Positions 27,518 through 36,509 of a stretch of 64,000 bases of DNA are shown here, in pieces. The stretch comes from Rhizobium sp. Root1203. GTDB taxonomy: Bacteria > Pseudomonadota > Alphaproteobacteria > Rhizobiales > Rhizobiaceae. Position 1 is the stretch's first letter, and each line of letters starts with the position of its first letter. The position numbers and the translations under genes were made by a program. The DNA is taken from positions 2,803-66,802 of the forward strand of contig NZ_LMCW01000006.1 of the NCBI RefSeq assembly GCF_001424945.1, in the 5' to 3' direction. The notes beneath the pieces were generated by a model. The model was not told where the DNA came from. It was given only the letters and a program-made list of their open reading frames with translations, and searched no databases.

Positions 27518-27742
27518 CGTTGTTCTCCATAGCTTCCTGTCTTGAAGACGGCTGGCTAAACGAGATTCCGACATCCCGTTCTGGAGCTGATCCTCACGGC
27601 AATGAATGCGTTGCCGGTGACAAGAGTTCCTTTTGTTCAGGGAATTGAACATGCCGGATTTCTGCCACAAGGAGGGGAATGGTGGCCGCGAGAGGCAAGC
27701 TGCCGTAGCCAGGCGGCCTCGCAAAACGCCACATCAACGTCG

Positions 27743-28084
27743 TCAGTGAAAGGGGCGCACCTCGACCGGCGCGCGGCAGGCGATGGCGGCCTTGCGTCCC
27801 CATGCAAGCGCCTCTTCCAGATCAGAGGCTTCCAGCACCCAAAACCCGCCTATGTGCTCCTTGGTCTCCAGGTACGGGCCGTCGGTGACGAACACCTCAC
27901 CGTTGCGCTGCCTCCGCAACGACTTCGCTCTGCTTGCCGGGTGAAGGCCGCCAACGAAAATACGGACACCGGCAGCCAGCATTTCATCGTTGAGCGCGTC
28001 GATATCGCTGTGCATCGCTTCGTCCTCCGCGACGGACGGGTCGTAGTCGTCGGGGTGGTGAATAGCAACCAGGTACTGCGTCAT
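27743..28084 (-). CDS. YciI-like / DGPF-domain protein
   Basis: This is a 113-residue single-domain protein of the dimeric alpha-beta barrel type. It shows the DGPY-L-ETKEHIGGFWVLEA core of the DGPF/YCII family (PF03795). Members are often encoded near ECF sigma factors and have unknown chemistry. ATG 28084 has GGAGGAG immediately upstream at good spacing; the frame opens further out at 28219. No sigma factor gene is adjacent here. Confidence 0.85.
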   Translation of the reverse strand: MTQYLVAIHHPDDYDPSVAEDEAMHSDIDALNDEMLAAGVRIFVGGLHPASRAKSLRRQRNGEVFVTDGPYLETKEHIGGFWVLEASDLEEALAWGRKAAIACRAPVEVRPFH

Positions 28085-28284
28085 GACTCCTCCTGCAGCA
28101 GTGTTCGGGCAGGCCCGTTGCCCTGCCTTCATTATATAGACGAAAAGCCGGATCGGAATTCGACACTTCGTCCAGGAAATTTTCCCGCGGTCCAGCGGGG
28201 AAACACCTTTTCTTTGCATGCAGGACAGTTCTTCCGGAACGAATTCGGGGGCGCTTCCGTTATGGCGGGAGGAGGGTGCGTGCC

Positions 28285-28527
28285 ATGCCCGGAATTAGAA
28301 AACTGATCGTGCTCAGCGCGTTCAATCGTGACGACAATGGCAGGCTGGTTCCGGCGTTCGAGCCGCGGCAGATGAAGGGAGAGGATACGGCCGTTTATGT
28401 CGCCCAGACGCTGGTCAACGATTATGCGGGCGTGGTCGTCTGGTGCCGCGAGGCAAATGTCGCCATCGGCGAGCAGGGTCCGTCCGTCATCCTGTTTCAG
28501 TCGGGGCAAGTGCCAGAATTCGACTAG
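28285..28527 (+). CDS. Small conserved hypothetical protein
   Basis: This 80-residue protein of unknown function starts MPGIRKLIVLSAFNRDDNG and has an alternating beta pattern (KLIVLSAF, AGVVVWCREANVAIG, SVILFQSG). No signal peptide or membrane segment is seen. A GGGAGGAGG run upstream supports translation from ATG 28285; a GTG at 28276 is too close to it. It precedes the transglutaminase-like gene by about 115 bases in the same direction. Confidence 0.65.
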   Translation: MPGIRKLIVLSAFNRDDNGRLVPAFEPRQMKGEDTAVYVAQTLVNDYAGVVVWCREANVAIGEQGPSVILFQSGQVPEFD

Positions 28528-28643
28528 GGCATTTCTTTTCGTTCCTGCGCGATTCCGGACTTAAAACCGCTGCGCACGGTTGCGGGAATTGCGCTAGACT
28601 GGGGATGACGGCTATTTTCGGACCGCGGCGGACGAGGGGCACC

Positions 28644-29519
28644 ATGACCGTTTATTCCGTCAGGCACATCACTCACTATTCATACAAACGACCGGTGGCC
28701 TTCGGGCAGCATCGCGTTCTGTTTCGGCCGCGCGACAGTTTCGATCAGCGCCTTCTGGATGCGACGATGACGATCGAGCCTGAACCTGCCCAGGTGCGCT
28801 GGATCCACGACGTCTTCGGCAATTGCATTGCATTGGTGGATATGAATGGGCCTTCGGATCACTTGCGGTTCGAAACCAATATCCGCCTCGACCATACGCC
28901 GCAGGTTCCGATCGAATTCGAAATCGACAGCGAGGCACTGACGTACCCTTTCTCATACGACGAGGAGGAGAAGCCCGACCTCGTCTGCACGATCGCCCGC
29001 TACTATGACGATCCCAATGGCGAGGTCGCCCAATGGGCACAGCAGTTCGTCGGCGCCGGCGCCACGGGACAGACCGGTCACGTGCTGATGACGCTCTGCT
29101 TCGCGATTCGCCAGAGCTTCGTCTATGCCCGCCGCGTCGAGCGAGGGACGCAGACGCCGATCCAGACTTTGCAGCGGCGGCAGGGCACATGCCGCGACTT
29201 CGCTCTCCTCATGATGGAGGCCGCCCGTTCGCTCGGCTTTGCCGCCCGTTTCGTGACCGGCTATATCTACGTTCCGGATCGCGATGGTTCGACGACGCTC
29301 GGCGGCGGTTCCACGCATGCATGGTGCCAGGTCTATCTCCCGGGCGCCGGCTGGGTCGAATTCGATCCGACGAACGGGATCGTCGGCAATCGCGACCTGA
29401 TCCGCGTCGGCGTTGCGCGCGATCCGCGCCAGGCAATTCCCCTCTGGGGCAGCTATGACGGAAATGCCGAGGACTTCGACGACATGGTCGTTCAGGTCAA
29501 CGTGACCACCGAGCCATGA
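28644..29519 (+). CDS. Transglutaminase-like cysteine protease-fold protein (first of three)
   Basis: This 291-residue protein is of the bacterial transglutaminase-like family. It has an N-terminal beta domain (1-85, starting YSVRHITHYSYKRPV) and a C-terminal papain-like core. The full triad is visible: Cys183 in QGTCRDFALLM, His225 in STHAWCQVY, Asp241 in EFDPTNG. Such proteins act as peptidases or amidases on unknown peptides. ATG 28644 is used. The upstream frame reaches 28443, but codons before 28644 look non-coding. About 90 bases downstream lies a second transglutaminase-like gene in the same direction. Both converge on the ATP-grasp/alpha-E/transglutaminase operon. Confidence 0.9.
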   Translation: MTVYSVRHITHYSYKRPVAFGQHRVLFRPRDSFDQRLLDATMTIEPEPAQVRWIHDVFGNCIALVDMNGPSDHLRFETNIRLDHTPQVPIEFEIDSEALTYPFSYDEEEKPDLVCTIARYYDDPNGEVAQWAQQFVGAGATGQTGHVLMTLCFAIRQSFVYARRVERGTQTPIQTLQRRQGTCRDFALLMMEAARSLGFAARFVTGYIYVPDRDGSTTLGGGSTHAWCQVYLPGAGWVEFDPTNGIVGNRDLIRVGVARDPRQAIPLWGSYDGNAEDFDDMVVQVNVTTEP

Positions 29520-29610
29520 GATGCTTGCCAATCGGCATGGAACTCATCGGCTCCCCTGACGTTCCCTGATAGCCTGCCGATCGGCGGCGTTGCTCTGCAA
29601 AGGAAACACG

Positions 29611-30492
29611 ATGAAGATCCGCGCTGGTTTCACGATAGGCTATCAATGTGTGCAGCCAACGCCGATGCTCCTGGTCCTCAACATTCATCCCTCGCGGCGG
29701 GGCGATCTGCTGACCGAGCAGGTGATTTCGTTCAATCAGCCGATCGATGCGTGGGGATACACGGACAATTTCGGCAATGCCTGCGCGCGCATCGTGGCGC
29801 CGGCCGGATTGACGACGATTTCGACCGAATTCGATATCTACGATACCGGTCAGCCTGACGTGGTGCCTCTGAACGCTGCGCAGCACGAGATCAAGGACCT
29901 CCCCGACGACGTGCTCGTGTTCCTGCTCGGCAGCCGCTATTGCGATACCGACCGCTTGGCCGATTTCGCCTGGGCGACCTTTTCGAACACGCCACAGGGC
30001 TGGCAGCGGGTCCAGGCCATCGCAGATTTCGTCCATGGCCATATCAGGTTCGACTACATGAACGCCGATCTGCTGCGGACCGCCTATGGCGGTTATACCG
30101 ACAGGACAGGTGTCTGCCGCGACTTTGCGCATCTCGCGATCACGCTTTGCCGCTGCATGAACATCCCGGCGCGCTATTGTACCGGCTATCTCGGCGATAT
30201 AGGTGTGCCCAGGGATCCGGCGCCGATGGATTTCAGCGCATGGTTCGAGGTCTATCTGGGCGGGCACTGGCATACGGTGGACGCTCGACACAACACGCCT
30301 CGCATCGGGCGCATCCTGATGGCGACCGGCCGCGATGCCACGGACGTCGCCCTTTCAACGGCATTCGGCCCGGCGACGCTTGCGCAGTTCGAGGTCGTCA
30401 CCGATGAGATCGCGGTCAACGACGCCACGCCGGCGCAGCCGCAGTTCAGCTCTGGGTCTGGCTCTGCATTTGCCCCTGGTCTTCGACCTTGA
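29611..30492 (+). CDS. Transglutaminase-like protein with altered triad (second of three)
   Basis: This 293-residue member of the transglutaminase-like fold retains Cys169 in TGVCRDFAHLA and Asp224 in TVDARHN. In the segment where relatives have FHAWFE it reads MDFSAWFEVYLGG, so the catalytic His is replaced by Ser209. The ribosome site AAAGGA precedes ATG 29611. The last 47 bases overlap the 3' end of the opposing transglutaminase gene. The C-terminal tail is Gln/Ser/Gly-rich and may be of chance origin in that overlap. The protein may bind substrate without catalysing, or use another base. Confidence 0.88.
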   Translation: MKIRAGFTIGYQCVQPTPMLLVLNIHPSRRGDLLTEQVISFNQPIDAWGYTDNFGNACARIVAPAGLTTISTEFDIYDTGQPDVVPLNAAQHEIKDLPDDVLVFLLGSRYCDTDRLADFAWATFSNTPQGWQRVQAIADFVHGHIRFDYMNADLLRTAYGGYTDRTGVCRDFAHLAITLCRCMNIPARYCTGYLGDIGVPRDPAPMDFSAWFEVYLGGHWHTVDARHNTPRIGRILMATGRDATDVALSTAFGPATLAQFEVVTDEIAVNDATPAQPQFSSGSGSAFAPGLRP

Positions 30493-31270
30493 CGACCACA
30501 TCGAGCTTTTCGCCCGGCGTGCCGATCCGCATGCCGGAAACAGGGGCGGCGTCCTTGTAGCAGAGCCCCGTGGCGACACGCACGTAGCGTTCGTCCGGGC
30601 AGATCTTGTTGGCAGGATCGAAGCCGACCCAGCCAAGCCCGGGAATGTGAGCCTCGGCCCACGCATGGGTGGCTGCCTGCTCGATCTTCTCTTCCATCAT
30701 CAGGTAACCGGAGATGTAACGGGACGGTATCTGCAGGGCTCTCGCGGCCGTCACGAAGATATGCGCGTGATCCTGGCAGACGCCGCTCTTCTTCTCCAGC
30801 GCCTGCTCCGCCGTGGTGTCAGTGTTGCTGGTGCCCGGCCGGTAGTCCACCTGATCGTGGATGGCTGCCATCAGCGCGTGTATCCTCGCAAGGTCGTTGT
30901 CGCCGTTGACACCCTTGATCAATTCCCTGACGAGCTTGCCCGGCTTCGTTAGCGGCGTGTCGCGCAGGAACAGCCACAGCGGACAAAAGCCGGTGTGCGG
31001 GCCGATGACCCCGTTTCGGTCTTCCGTCTCGACTTCCCCTTCCGCAACGATGCGCGTCACCTGCTGTTCGCCCTGCAGGGAGACGAGGTTGACATGGTTG
31101 CCGAACTGATCGTCATACTCGACCTCGGGCTTGGCGCCCTCGACGCGCAGCGTCCAGTTGAGGGTCGACTGCCCGGCCACGGTCCGGGGCGTCAGCCGCA
31201 ACCGCTGCAGCGAAAATGCAGCGGGCTCGTCGTAACGGTATTCAGTGACGTGGCTAATCTTCAGTCTCAT
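30446..31270 (-). CDS. Transglutaminase-like protein of the ATP-grasp/alpha-E operon (third)
   Basis: This 274-residue transglutaminase-like enzyme starts MRLKISHVTEYRYDEP, with an N-terminal beta domain and a C-terminal core. The triad is intact: Cys165 in SGVCQDHAHIF, His202 in THAWAEAH, Asp218 in GFDPANK. It is the third gene of a conserved set (circularly permuted ATP-grasp, alpha-E, transglutaminase) and starts 11 bases after the alpha-E stop. The same trio occurs in many bacteria, including mycobacteria. Iyer and colleagues predicted it to build or modify a peptide. The product remains unknown to me. Confidence 0.9.
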   Translation of the reverse strand: MRLKISHVTEYRYDEPAAFSLQRLRLTPRTVAGQSTLNWTLRVEGAKPEVEYDDQFGNHVNLVSLQGEQQVTRIVAEGEVETEDRNGVIGPHTGFCPLWLFLRDTPLTKPGKLVRELIKGVNGDNDLARIHALMAAIHDQVDYRPGTSNTDTTAEQALEKKSGVCQDHAHIFVTAARALQIPSRYISGYLMMEEKIEQAATHAWAEAHIPGLGWVGFDPANKICPDERYVRVATGLCYKDAAPVSGMRIGTPGEKLDVVVKVEDQGQMQSQTQS

Positions 31271-31281
31271 TCGTGACCCGC

Positions 31282-32226
31282 CTATACGTAGAACCGGTAA
31301 CCGTCGGAAATTTCCATGCCGAGCTGGTTGTTGCGTGTAACGAAGTCCTCCAGGAATTCGTGCAGGCCCTGATCCATGATGTCCTTGATGGCGCTGGTCT
31401 GCAGCGTCTTGCGAATGGTATCGGCCGTATCGTGGGCGGGCAGCCGCTCGCCGTAGTCCTTGGCGAGATAGCCGAGTTCGCTGACGATCTTTTCGTAGCA
31501 GTAGGCGAGCGAACGCGGCATCTGGCCATTGAGGATCAGGAAGTCGGCGATGTTCATGGCGCGGTATTCGCCGTCGTATGCCCAGCTGTAGGAGCGGTGG
31601 GCGGAAACCGAGCGCAGGATCGATTCCCACTGGACGTTGTCGATCGAGGTCCCGACGGCGGAAACGGCCGGCAGCAGAACATAGTATTTCACGTCGAGAA
31701 TGCGGCTGGTGTTGTCCGCACGTTCAATGAAGGTGCCGATGCGGGCGAAATTATAGAGCTCGTTGCGCAGCATGGAACCGTGCAGCGCGCCGCGGATCAG
31801 GCCGGCACGGTGCTTGATAGCGTCGATCGCTTCCGGCATCTCGGCGGGCTTTAGCCGTCTGGACAACAGAGCCTTGAGTTCGATCCAGAACTCGTTCGTT
31901 GCTTCCCATGTTTCCCGGGTGAGCGCCGTGCGCACCATGCGGGCATTGTTGCGCCCGTAATCCACGCAGGACATGACGCTCGAGGAGTTCGAGCGATCGC
32001 GCAGCAGATAGTCAATCGCATCGGCGCTGGTGAGCTTGCCGTGACTTTCGTCATAGGCTTCGCGAACACCGGCGCTTTGCAGCACGCCGTCCCAGTTGTC
32101 GTCGCCGGATCCGCTCGCCCTGGTCAGCGACATGCGCAGACCGGCATCGATAAGGCGCGCGATGTTCTCGGCGCGCTCGATGTAACGAAACATCCAGTAG
32201 AGCCCGTTTGCAGTTCTTCCGAGCAT
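31282..32226 (-). CDS. Alpha-E domain protein (DUF403)
   Basis: This 314-residue, almost entirely helical protein starts MLGRTANGLYWMFRYIERAENIARLIDAG, the typical opening of the alpha-E (DUF403) family. No catalytic motif is recognised. Conserved acidic and Arg residues line the helices (RDRSNSSSV, ERADNTSRILDVKYY). The start shares an A with the stop of the ATP-grasp gene (TGATG), so the two are translationally coupled, as is typical of this operon. The role is unknown; it is a probable partner of the ATP-grasp ligase. Confidence 0.92.
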   Translation of the reverse strand: MLGRTANGLYWMFRYIERAENIARLIDAGLRMSLTRASGSGDDNWDGVLQSAGVREAYDESHGKLTSADAIDYLLRDRSNSSSVMSCVDYGRNNARMVRTALTRETWEATNEFWIELKALLSRRLKPAEMPEAIDAIKHRAGLIRGALHGSMLRNELYNFARIGTFIERADNTSRILDVKYYVLLPAVSAVGTSIDNVQWESILRSVSAHRSYSWAYDGEYRAMNIADFLILNGQMPRSLAYCYEKIVSELGYLAKDYGERLPAHDTADTIRKTLQTSAIKDIMDQGLHEFLEDFVTRNNQLGMEISDGYRFYV

Positions 32227-33635
32227 CAGTCCTCCAATACCCAGGTATCTTTTGTGCCGCCGCCCTGGCTGGAATTGACCACGAGGGAGCCTTGCTTGAG
32301 TGCCACCCGCGTCAGTCCGCCTGGAATGATCTGGACCTTGTCGGACACCAGAACATAGGGGCGAAGATCCACGTGGCGTGGCGCGATGCCCTTGTTGACA
32401 AGGATCGGAACCGTGGAGAGGGAGAGCGTCGGCTGGGCGATGTAATTGTTCGGCCGCGCCTTGAGCTTTTCGGCGAACTCCGCGCGTTCCTTCCTGGAGG
32501 CTGTCGGGCCGACCAGCATGCCGTAGCCGCCAGAGCCGTGGACTTCCTTGACGACGAGCTCTTCCAGGTGTTCCAGCACGTATTTCAGGCTGGAATCCTC
32601 CGAACAGCGCCAGGTCGGGACGTTTTCCAGAATCGCCTTGCGGCCTGTGTAGAACTCGACGATCTCGGGCATATAGGAATAGATCGCCTTGTCGTCGCAG
32701 ATGCCGGTGCCCGGCGCGTTGGCAATGGTGATGTTACCCGAGCGGTAGACGTCCATGATGCCGGGAATGCCAAGAGCCGAATCCGCACGGAAGGTCAGGG
32801 GATCGAGGAAATCGTCGTCGACGCGACGGTAGAGGACATCGATCGCCTCGTAGCCGCGTGTCGTGCGCATCTTCACCTTGCCATCGATGACGCGCAGATC
32901 CGAGCCTTCGACGAGCTCGACGCCCATCGTATCGGCCAGGAACGAATGCTCGTAGTAAGCCGAATTGTAGATGCCGGGTGTCAGCACCGCGACGCGCGGC
33001 TTGCCCTTGCAGCCCGGAGGCGCCAGCGAGGCCAGGCTCTGGCGCAGCAGGTAGGGATAGTCCTCGACCGGGCGAACCTTGTTTTCGTGGAACAGCTCTG
33101 GGAACATGTGCATCATCGTTTCCCGGTTTTCCAGCATGTAGCTGACACCGGACGGCGTACGGGCGTTGTCTTCCAGCACGTAGAACTGGTCCTCGCCGGT
33201 GCGCACGATGTCGGTGCCGACAATATGGGTATAGACGCCGCCGGGCGGGCGGAAGCCGATCATTTCAGGCAGGAACGTATCGTTGCGCTCGATCAGTTCT
33301 CGCGGGATGCGGCCGGCGCGGATGATTTCCTGCTTGTGGTAGATGTCGTCGAGGAAGGCGTTGAGGGCGATGACCCGCTGTTCGATGCCCTGTGCGAGCT
33401 TGCGCCATTCGCGGCCCGAGATGATGCGGGGGATGATGTCGAAGGGAATGAGCTTTTCGGAGGAGTCGGCATGGCCGTAGACCGCAAAGGTAATGCCGGT
33501 TTTCCGGAAGATGTTCTCCGCGTCGCGGGATTTGGCAATCAGATGCGCTCGATCTTGGTTATTGTACCACTCAAAGTATTTCTCGTATGGCTGACGCGAA
33601 CTTTCGTCCCCGGTGATCATTTCATCAAATGCCAA
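32226..33635 (-). CDS. Circularly permuted ATP-grasp protein (DUF404/DUF407)
   Basis: This predicted ATP-dependent ligase has about 469 residues. Family signatures are PFDIIPRIISGREW, LEDNARTPSGVSYMLENR, NAPGTGICDDKAIYSYMPEIV and VVKEVHGSGGYGMLVGP, the last being the ATP-binding Lys/Gly loop. ATP-grasp enzymes join a carboxylate to an amine, so the operon may make a peptide bond. I place the start at TTG 33635, which has GGGGAG seven bases upstream and gives MAFDEMITG, the usual family N-terminus; the frame itself runs to 33695. First gene of the operon with alpha-E and transglutaminase. Confidence 0.92.
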   Translation of the reverse strand: MAFDEMITGDESSRQPYEKYFEWYNNQDRAHLIAKSRDAENIFRKTGITFAVYGHADSSEKLIPFDIIPRIISGREWRKLAQGIEQRVIALNAFLDDIYHKQEIIRAGRIPRELIERNDTFLPEMIGFRPPGGVYTHIVGTDIVRTGEDQFYVLEDNARTPSGVSYMLENRETMMHMFPELFHENKVRPVEDYPYLLRQSLASLAPPGCKGKPRVAVLTPGIYNSAYYEHSFLADTMGVELVEGSDLRVIDGKVKMRTTRGYEAIDVLYRRVDDDFLDPLTFRADSALGIPGIMDVYRSGNITIANAPGTGICDDKAIYSYMPEIVEFYTGRKAILENVPTWRCSEDSSLKYVLEHLEELVVKEVHGSGGYGMLVGPTASRKERAEFAEKLKARPNNYIAQPTLSLSTVPILVNKGIAPRHVDLRPYVLVSDKVQIIPGGLTRVALKQGSLVVNSSQGGGTKDTWVLED

Positions 33636-33946
33636 AGGTGTGGCTCCCCTTTTTTCTTCATTTGAATACAACGCAAATTGCAATGCAAGAACCATGCTCA
33701 GTTGGAGGAGAAGATTCGTAAGATCGTCCCGTCCATCAAAACAGCCGAAAAACTGGGCATTTACAGAGATCTGGAGTGTCGGTCTCCGCCGTCAATTGAT
33801 TTGACCAGCTTAAAACATGAGCAGCTGATTATTTTCCTCCCTCGACGGGATTCAATTTCGGCCGGCCGTTGGCCGGGCATCGATGAAGCTCGATACGAAT
33901 GCCAGCGCTTCGCCTGTGTCGGGAGCCGCTTGCCGACGGTGAGAAC
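33636..33946. other. Intergenic region, no gene accepted
   Basis: This is about 310 bases between the ATP-grasp start and the VOC stop, which are transcribed in the same direction. It must contain the promoter of the ATP-grasp operon. An open frame 33678-33950 on the plus strand has no ribosome site and no recognisable protein. No convincing hairpin or promoter was seen. Confidence 0.4.
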
Positions 33947-34363
33947 CTAGGTGCCACTGCCGGAAAAGGCGATCAGGTTGCCATCCGGATCCCGCACGAT
34001 GAAGGTGCGTGCGCCCCATGGCTCGGTGCGCAAGGACTGATGAAACGACACGCCGGCCGCCTGGTACTCCAGGAAAAGCGGCTTCGGGTCGTCAAGCGTC
34101 AGCGTCGCTGACAGGGCATCGACCTCCCGGCCCCTGAAGCCGGCGTCAAAAAGCGGTACGCCGACCTTTCGCAAGTTCAAGCGGCCGCCGTCACGAAAGA
34201 CCTGGGCATAAAACGGCGGATCGCCGTAGGAAAATGCGATCTGGAACCCGAGTTGCCGGACATAGAACCGGCATGCAATATCGAGGTCGGAAACGAAGAG
34301 TTGCGGCTCTGCCGACGTGATGACCGGGGCGCGTTTGCTGTCGATTGCTGCTGCTTCCGGCAT
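33947..34363 (-). CDS. VOC superfamily protein (glyoxalase/bleomycin-resistance type)
   Basis: This is a 138-residue single VOC domain with two beta-alpha-beta-beta-beta repeats: PQLFVSDLDIACRFYVRQLGFQIAFSYG and a closing TFIVRDPDGNLIAFSG. The conserved terminal Glu metal ligand appears replaced by Ala in NLIAFSG, so metal binding may be partial. Substrate unknown. ATG 34363 is chosen; a longer frame starts at 34429. Confidence 0.85.
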   Translation of the reverse strand: MPEAAAIDSKRAPVITSAEPQLFVSDLDIACRFYVRQLGFQIAFSYGDPPFYAQVFRDGGRLNLRKVGVPLFDAGFRGREVDALSATLTLDDPKPLFLEYQAAGVSFHQSLRTEPWGARTFIVRDPDGNLIAFSGSGT

Positions 34364-34465
34364 GATTCCGATCCCTTTGAGCAGCGTCGCCCAACTAGAA
34401 AGCCAGGTTTTCCGGTGTCGGACGCGCAAGATGAAGGGCGGGATTTCTCCCGCCCTTCATCTAAA

Positions 34466-36172
34466 TCAGGCGCGTTCGCGGCGCTGGCCGCCGTTGCCGC
34501 CGCGCGAGGGGCCGCCGCGGCGGTTGCCGCCGTTGCCTTCGCGACGTTCGCCGCGCTCGCCGCCATTGGCCTGCGCACCGCGGTCTTCGCCGGGCTTACG
34601 GGCCGGGCGACCATGCGCGTTGCGTGCGCCGGCGCCGGGATGATGACGGTTTGCGTCGCCGGAATTGGCGTTATTGCCATGCGGCTGGGGACGCTGCGGC
34701 TTGCGGGCCGAACCGGCTGCGCGGAAATCCGACGTCGTTGCCAGATCGTTATCAGGGCCTGCCGTTACCGGTGCGGCTTCGCCACGGCGCTGGCCGCGGA
34801 AATCCTCGTTGCGCTGCGACTGGGGCTGGCGCTCCGGACGGGGACGACGCTCGCGACGTTCCTCGTTGTTGGCGCGTACTTCGCCGCCTTCGCCTTCGCG
34901 ACGGGGACGACGCTCTGGACGGCCACCTGCGCGGTGGCCTTCGCCACGGCCTTCACCACCACGACCTTCACCGCCACGGCCCTGGCCGCGGTTGCCGCCG
35001 TTGCCATTGTTGGCGCGGCGCGGGGTTGCGTTCATGTTGGCAGGCGCTTCGCCGCTGGCAACCGCGATGTTGATGCTCATCAGGCGCTCGATGTCGCGCA
35101 GCAGGCGAGACTCGTCAGGCGCGCAGAAGGCGATCGCGATGCCGTCACGCCCAGCACGAGCCGTACGGCCGATGCGGTGGACATAGGCTTCGGCAACTTC
35201 CGGCAGGTCGTAGTTGTAGACGTGGCTGACGGCCGGAATGTCAATGCCGCGGGCGGCAACGTCGGTGGCGATCAGCGTCTTGATGTCGCCGTCCTTGAAA
35301 GCTTTCAGGGCGCGTTCGCGCTGGCCCTGGCTCTTGTTGCCGTGGATCGAGGCAACGGAATAGCCGACATGCTCGAGGTGCTTCATCAGCTTCTCGGCGC
35401 CATGCTTGGTGCGCAGGAAGACGATGGCGCGGCCATCGGGGTTTTCGGAGAGCGACTTCTTCAGGAGGTCGGTCTTGTCGTTCTTGCCGTTGACGAAGTG
35501 AACATACTGTTCAACCTTGTCGGCAGCCTTGCCGGGAGGCGTCACTTCGACCTTGACCGGGTCGGTCAGGAAGTCGGCAGCGAGGTCGGCGATCGCCTTC
35601 GGCATGGTGGCCGAAAACAGCATGGTCTGGCGCTTCTTCGGCACCATCTTGGAGATCTTGCGCAGGTCGTGCACGAAGCCGAGGTCGAGCATCTGGTCGG
35701 CTTCGTCGAGTACGAGATAGCGCACGGCCGTCAGGCCGATGGCGCGACGATTGACGAGGTCGAGCAGGCGGCCTGGCGTGGCAACGAGAATGTCGGTGCC
35801 CTTTTCAAGCTGCAGCTGCTGCTTGTTGATCGAGACGCCGCCGACGACGACGTTGATGCGCAGGTGCGACTTGCGCAGGAAGTTCTTCAGGTTCTGGGCG
35901 ATCTGGTTCACCAGCTCGCGGGTCGGCGCCAGGATCAGCGTACGGGTGGTACGATTGTCGGGGCGGCGTTCTTCCGGGAGAAGCTTTTCGATGAGCGGCA
36001 GACCGAACGCGGCGGTCTTGCCGGTGCCCGTCTGGGCGAGGCCGATGAGATCACGGCCTTCGAGAAGAAGCGGGATCGCCTTTTCCTGGATGGGGGTCGG
36101 CGTTTCGATGCCGAGCTGGAAAAGTGTGGCGACGATCGGCTTGGAAACACCAAGCGATTCAAAATTGGTCAA
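34466..36172 (-). CDS. rhlE: DEAD-box RNA helicase, RhlE-like, with RG-rich tail
   Basis: This is an ATP-dependent RNA helicase of the RhlE group, acting on ribosome assembly and RNA decay, often at low temperature. The helicase core spans 1-370: Q motif NFESLGV...TPIQ, AQTGTGKTAAF, PTREL, DEAD in VLDEADQM, SAT, and HRIGRTARAG. The tail (about 385-568) is low-complexity, rich in Arg and Gly with many RGG-like units, suited to RNA binding. The start is TTG 36172, with AAGG seven bases before it; no in-frame ATG fits. A two-codon ATG-ACT-TGA frame ends on this TTG. Leader upstream is long and gene-free. Confidence 0.92.
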   Translation of the reverse strand: MTNFESLGVSKPIVATLFQLGIETPTPIQEKAIPLLLEGRDLIGLAQTGTGKTAAFGLPLIEKLLPEERRPDNRTTRTLILAPTRELVNQIAQNLKNFLRKSHLRINVVVGGVSINKQQLQLEKGTDILVATPGRLLDLVNRRAIGLTAVRYLVLDEADQMLDLGFVHDLRKISKMVPKKRQTMLFSATMPKAIADLAADFLTDPVKVEVTPPGKAADKVEQYVHFVNGKNDKTDLLKKSLSENPDGRAIVFLRTKHGAEKLMKHLEHVGYSVASIHGNKSQGQRERALKAFKDGDIKTLIATDVAARGIDIPAVSHVYNYDLPEVAEAYVHRIGRTARAGRDGIAIAFCAPDESRLLRDIERLMSINIAVASGEAPANMNATPRRANNGNGGNRGQGRGGEGRGGEGRGEGHRAGGRPERRPRREGEGGEVRANNEERRERRPRPERQPQSQRNEDFRGQRRGEAAPVTAGPDNDLATTSDFRAAGSARKPQRPQPHGNNANSGDANRHHPGAGARNAHGRPARKPGEDRGAQANGGERGERREGNGGNRRGGPSRGGNGGQRRERA

Positions 36173-36177
36173 GTCAT

Positions 36178-36509
36178 AACCTTTTTAGGGCGCGCCAAAA
36201 CAAAATCGCCGGAACGCGGAGTGCGGTCCGGTGTTATTCTGGCGTCAAGAACCCCGCGTGAAGTGGGAACTTGTCTTGTTGGAAAAAGCTTTCCAGCGCT
36301 TCTGCCGCGTCTTGGGATGCGGCGTGTACGAAATGCGCTTTTGTCCTTCTTCCTGCATCCTATTTGCTGGCAGGGGCACGCTCACGCGGCGGCCGGAAGG
36401 TGAAAGCTGGCCTGCATTTGGTCTAGTTTGCTTGGAAAGTCAAGGGCACGGCCGGAGAAAGGCTTCTGAAAGCCGCTCTTTCGGCGGTGCCCGCATGCTG
36501 GCCGATCCC
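36178..36509. other. Gene-free leader upstream of rhlE and downstream of the Tyr-rich gene
   Basis: This is about 330 bases without a credible gene, with both flanking genes on the minus strand. It should contain the rhlE promoter and a long 5' leader, which is usual for DEAD-box genes that are cold-regulated. A short hairpin CCGC-CGAAAGA-GCGG near 36474-36488 (minus strand), followed by a T-rich stretch, may end the upstream Tyr-rich gene. Confidence 0.4.

Noticed and set aside
33678..33950. Open frame of 90 codons upstream of the ATP-grasp gene
   Set aside because: No ribosome site or known similarity, and it overlaps the likely promoter.
34253..36403. 716-codon plus-strand frame opposite rhlE
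   Set aside because: It arises from the Arg/Gly-rich codons of the helicase tail read backwards; low-complexity Ala/Arg product.
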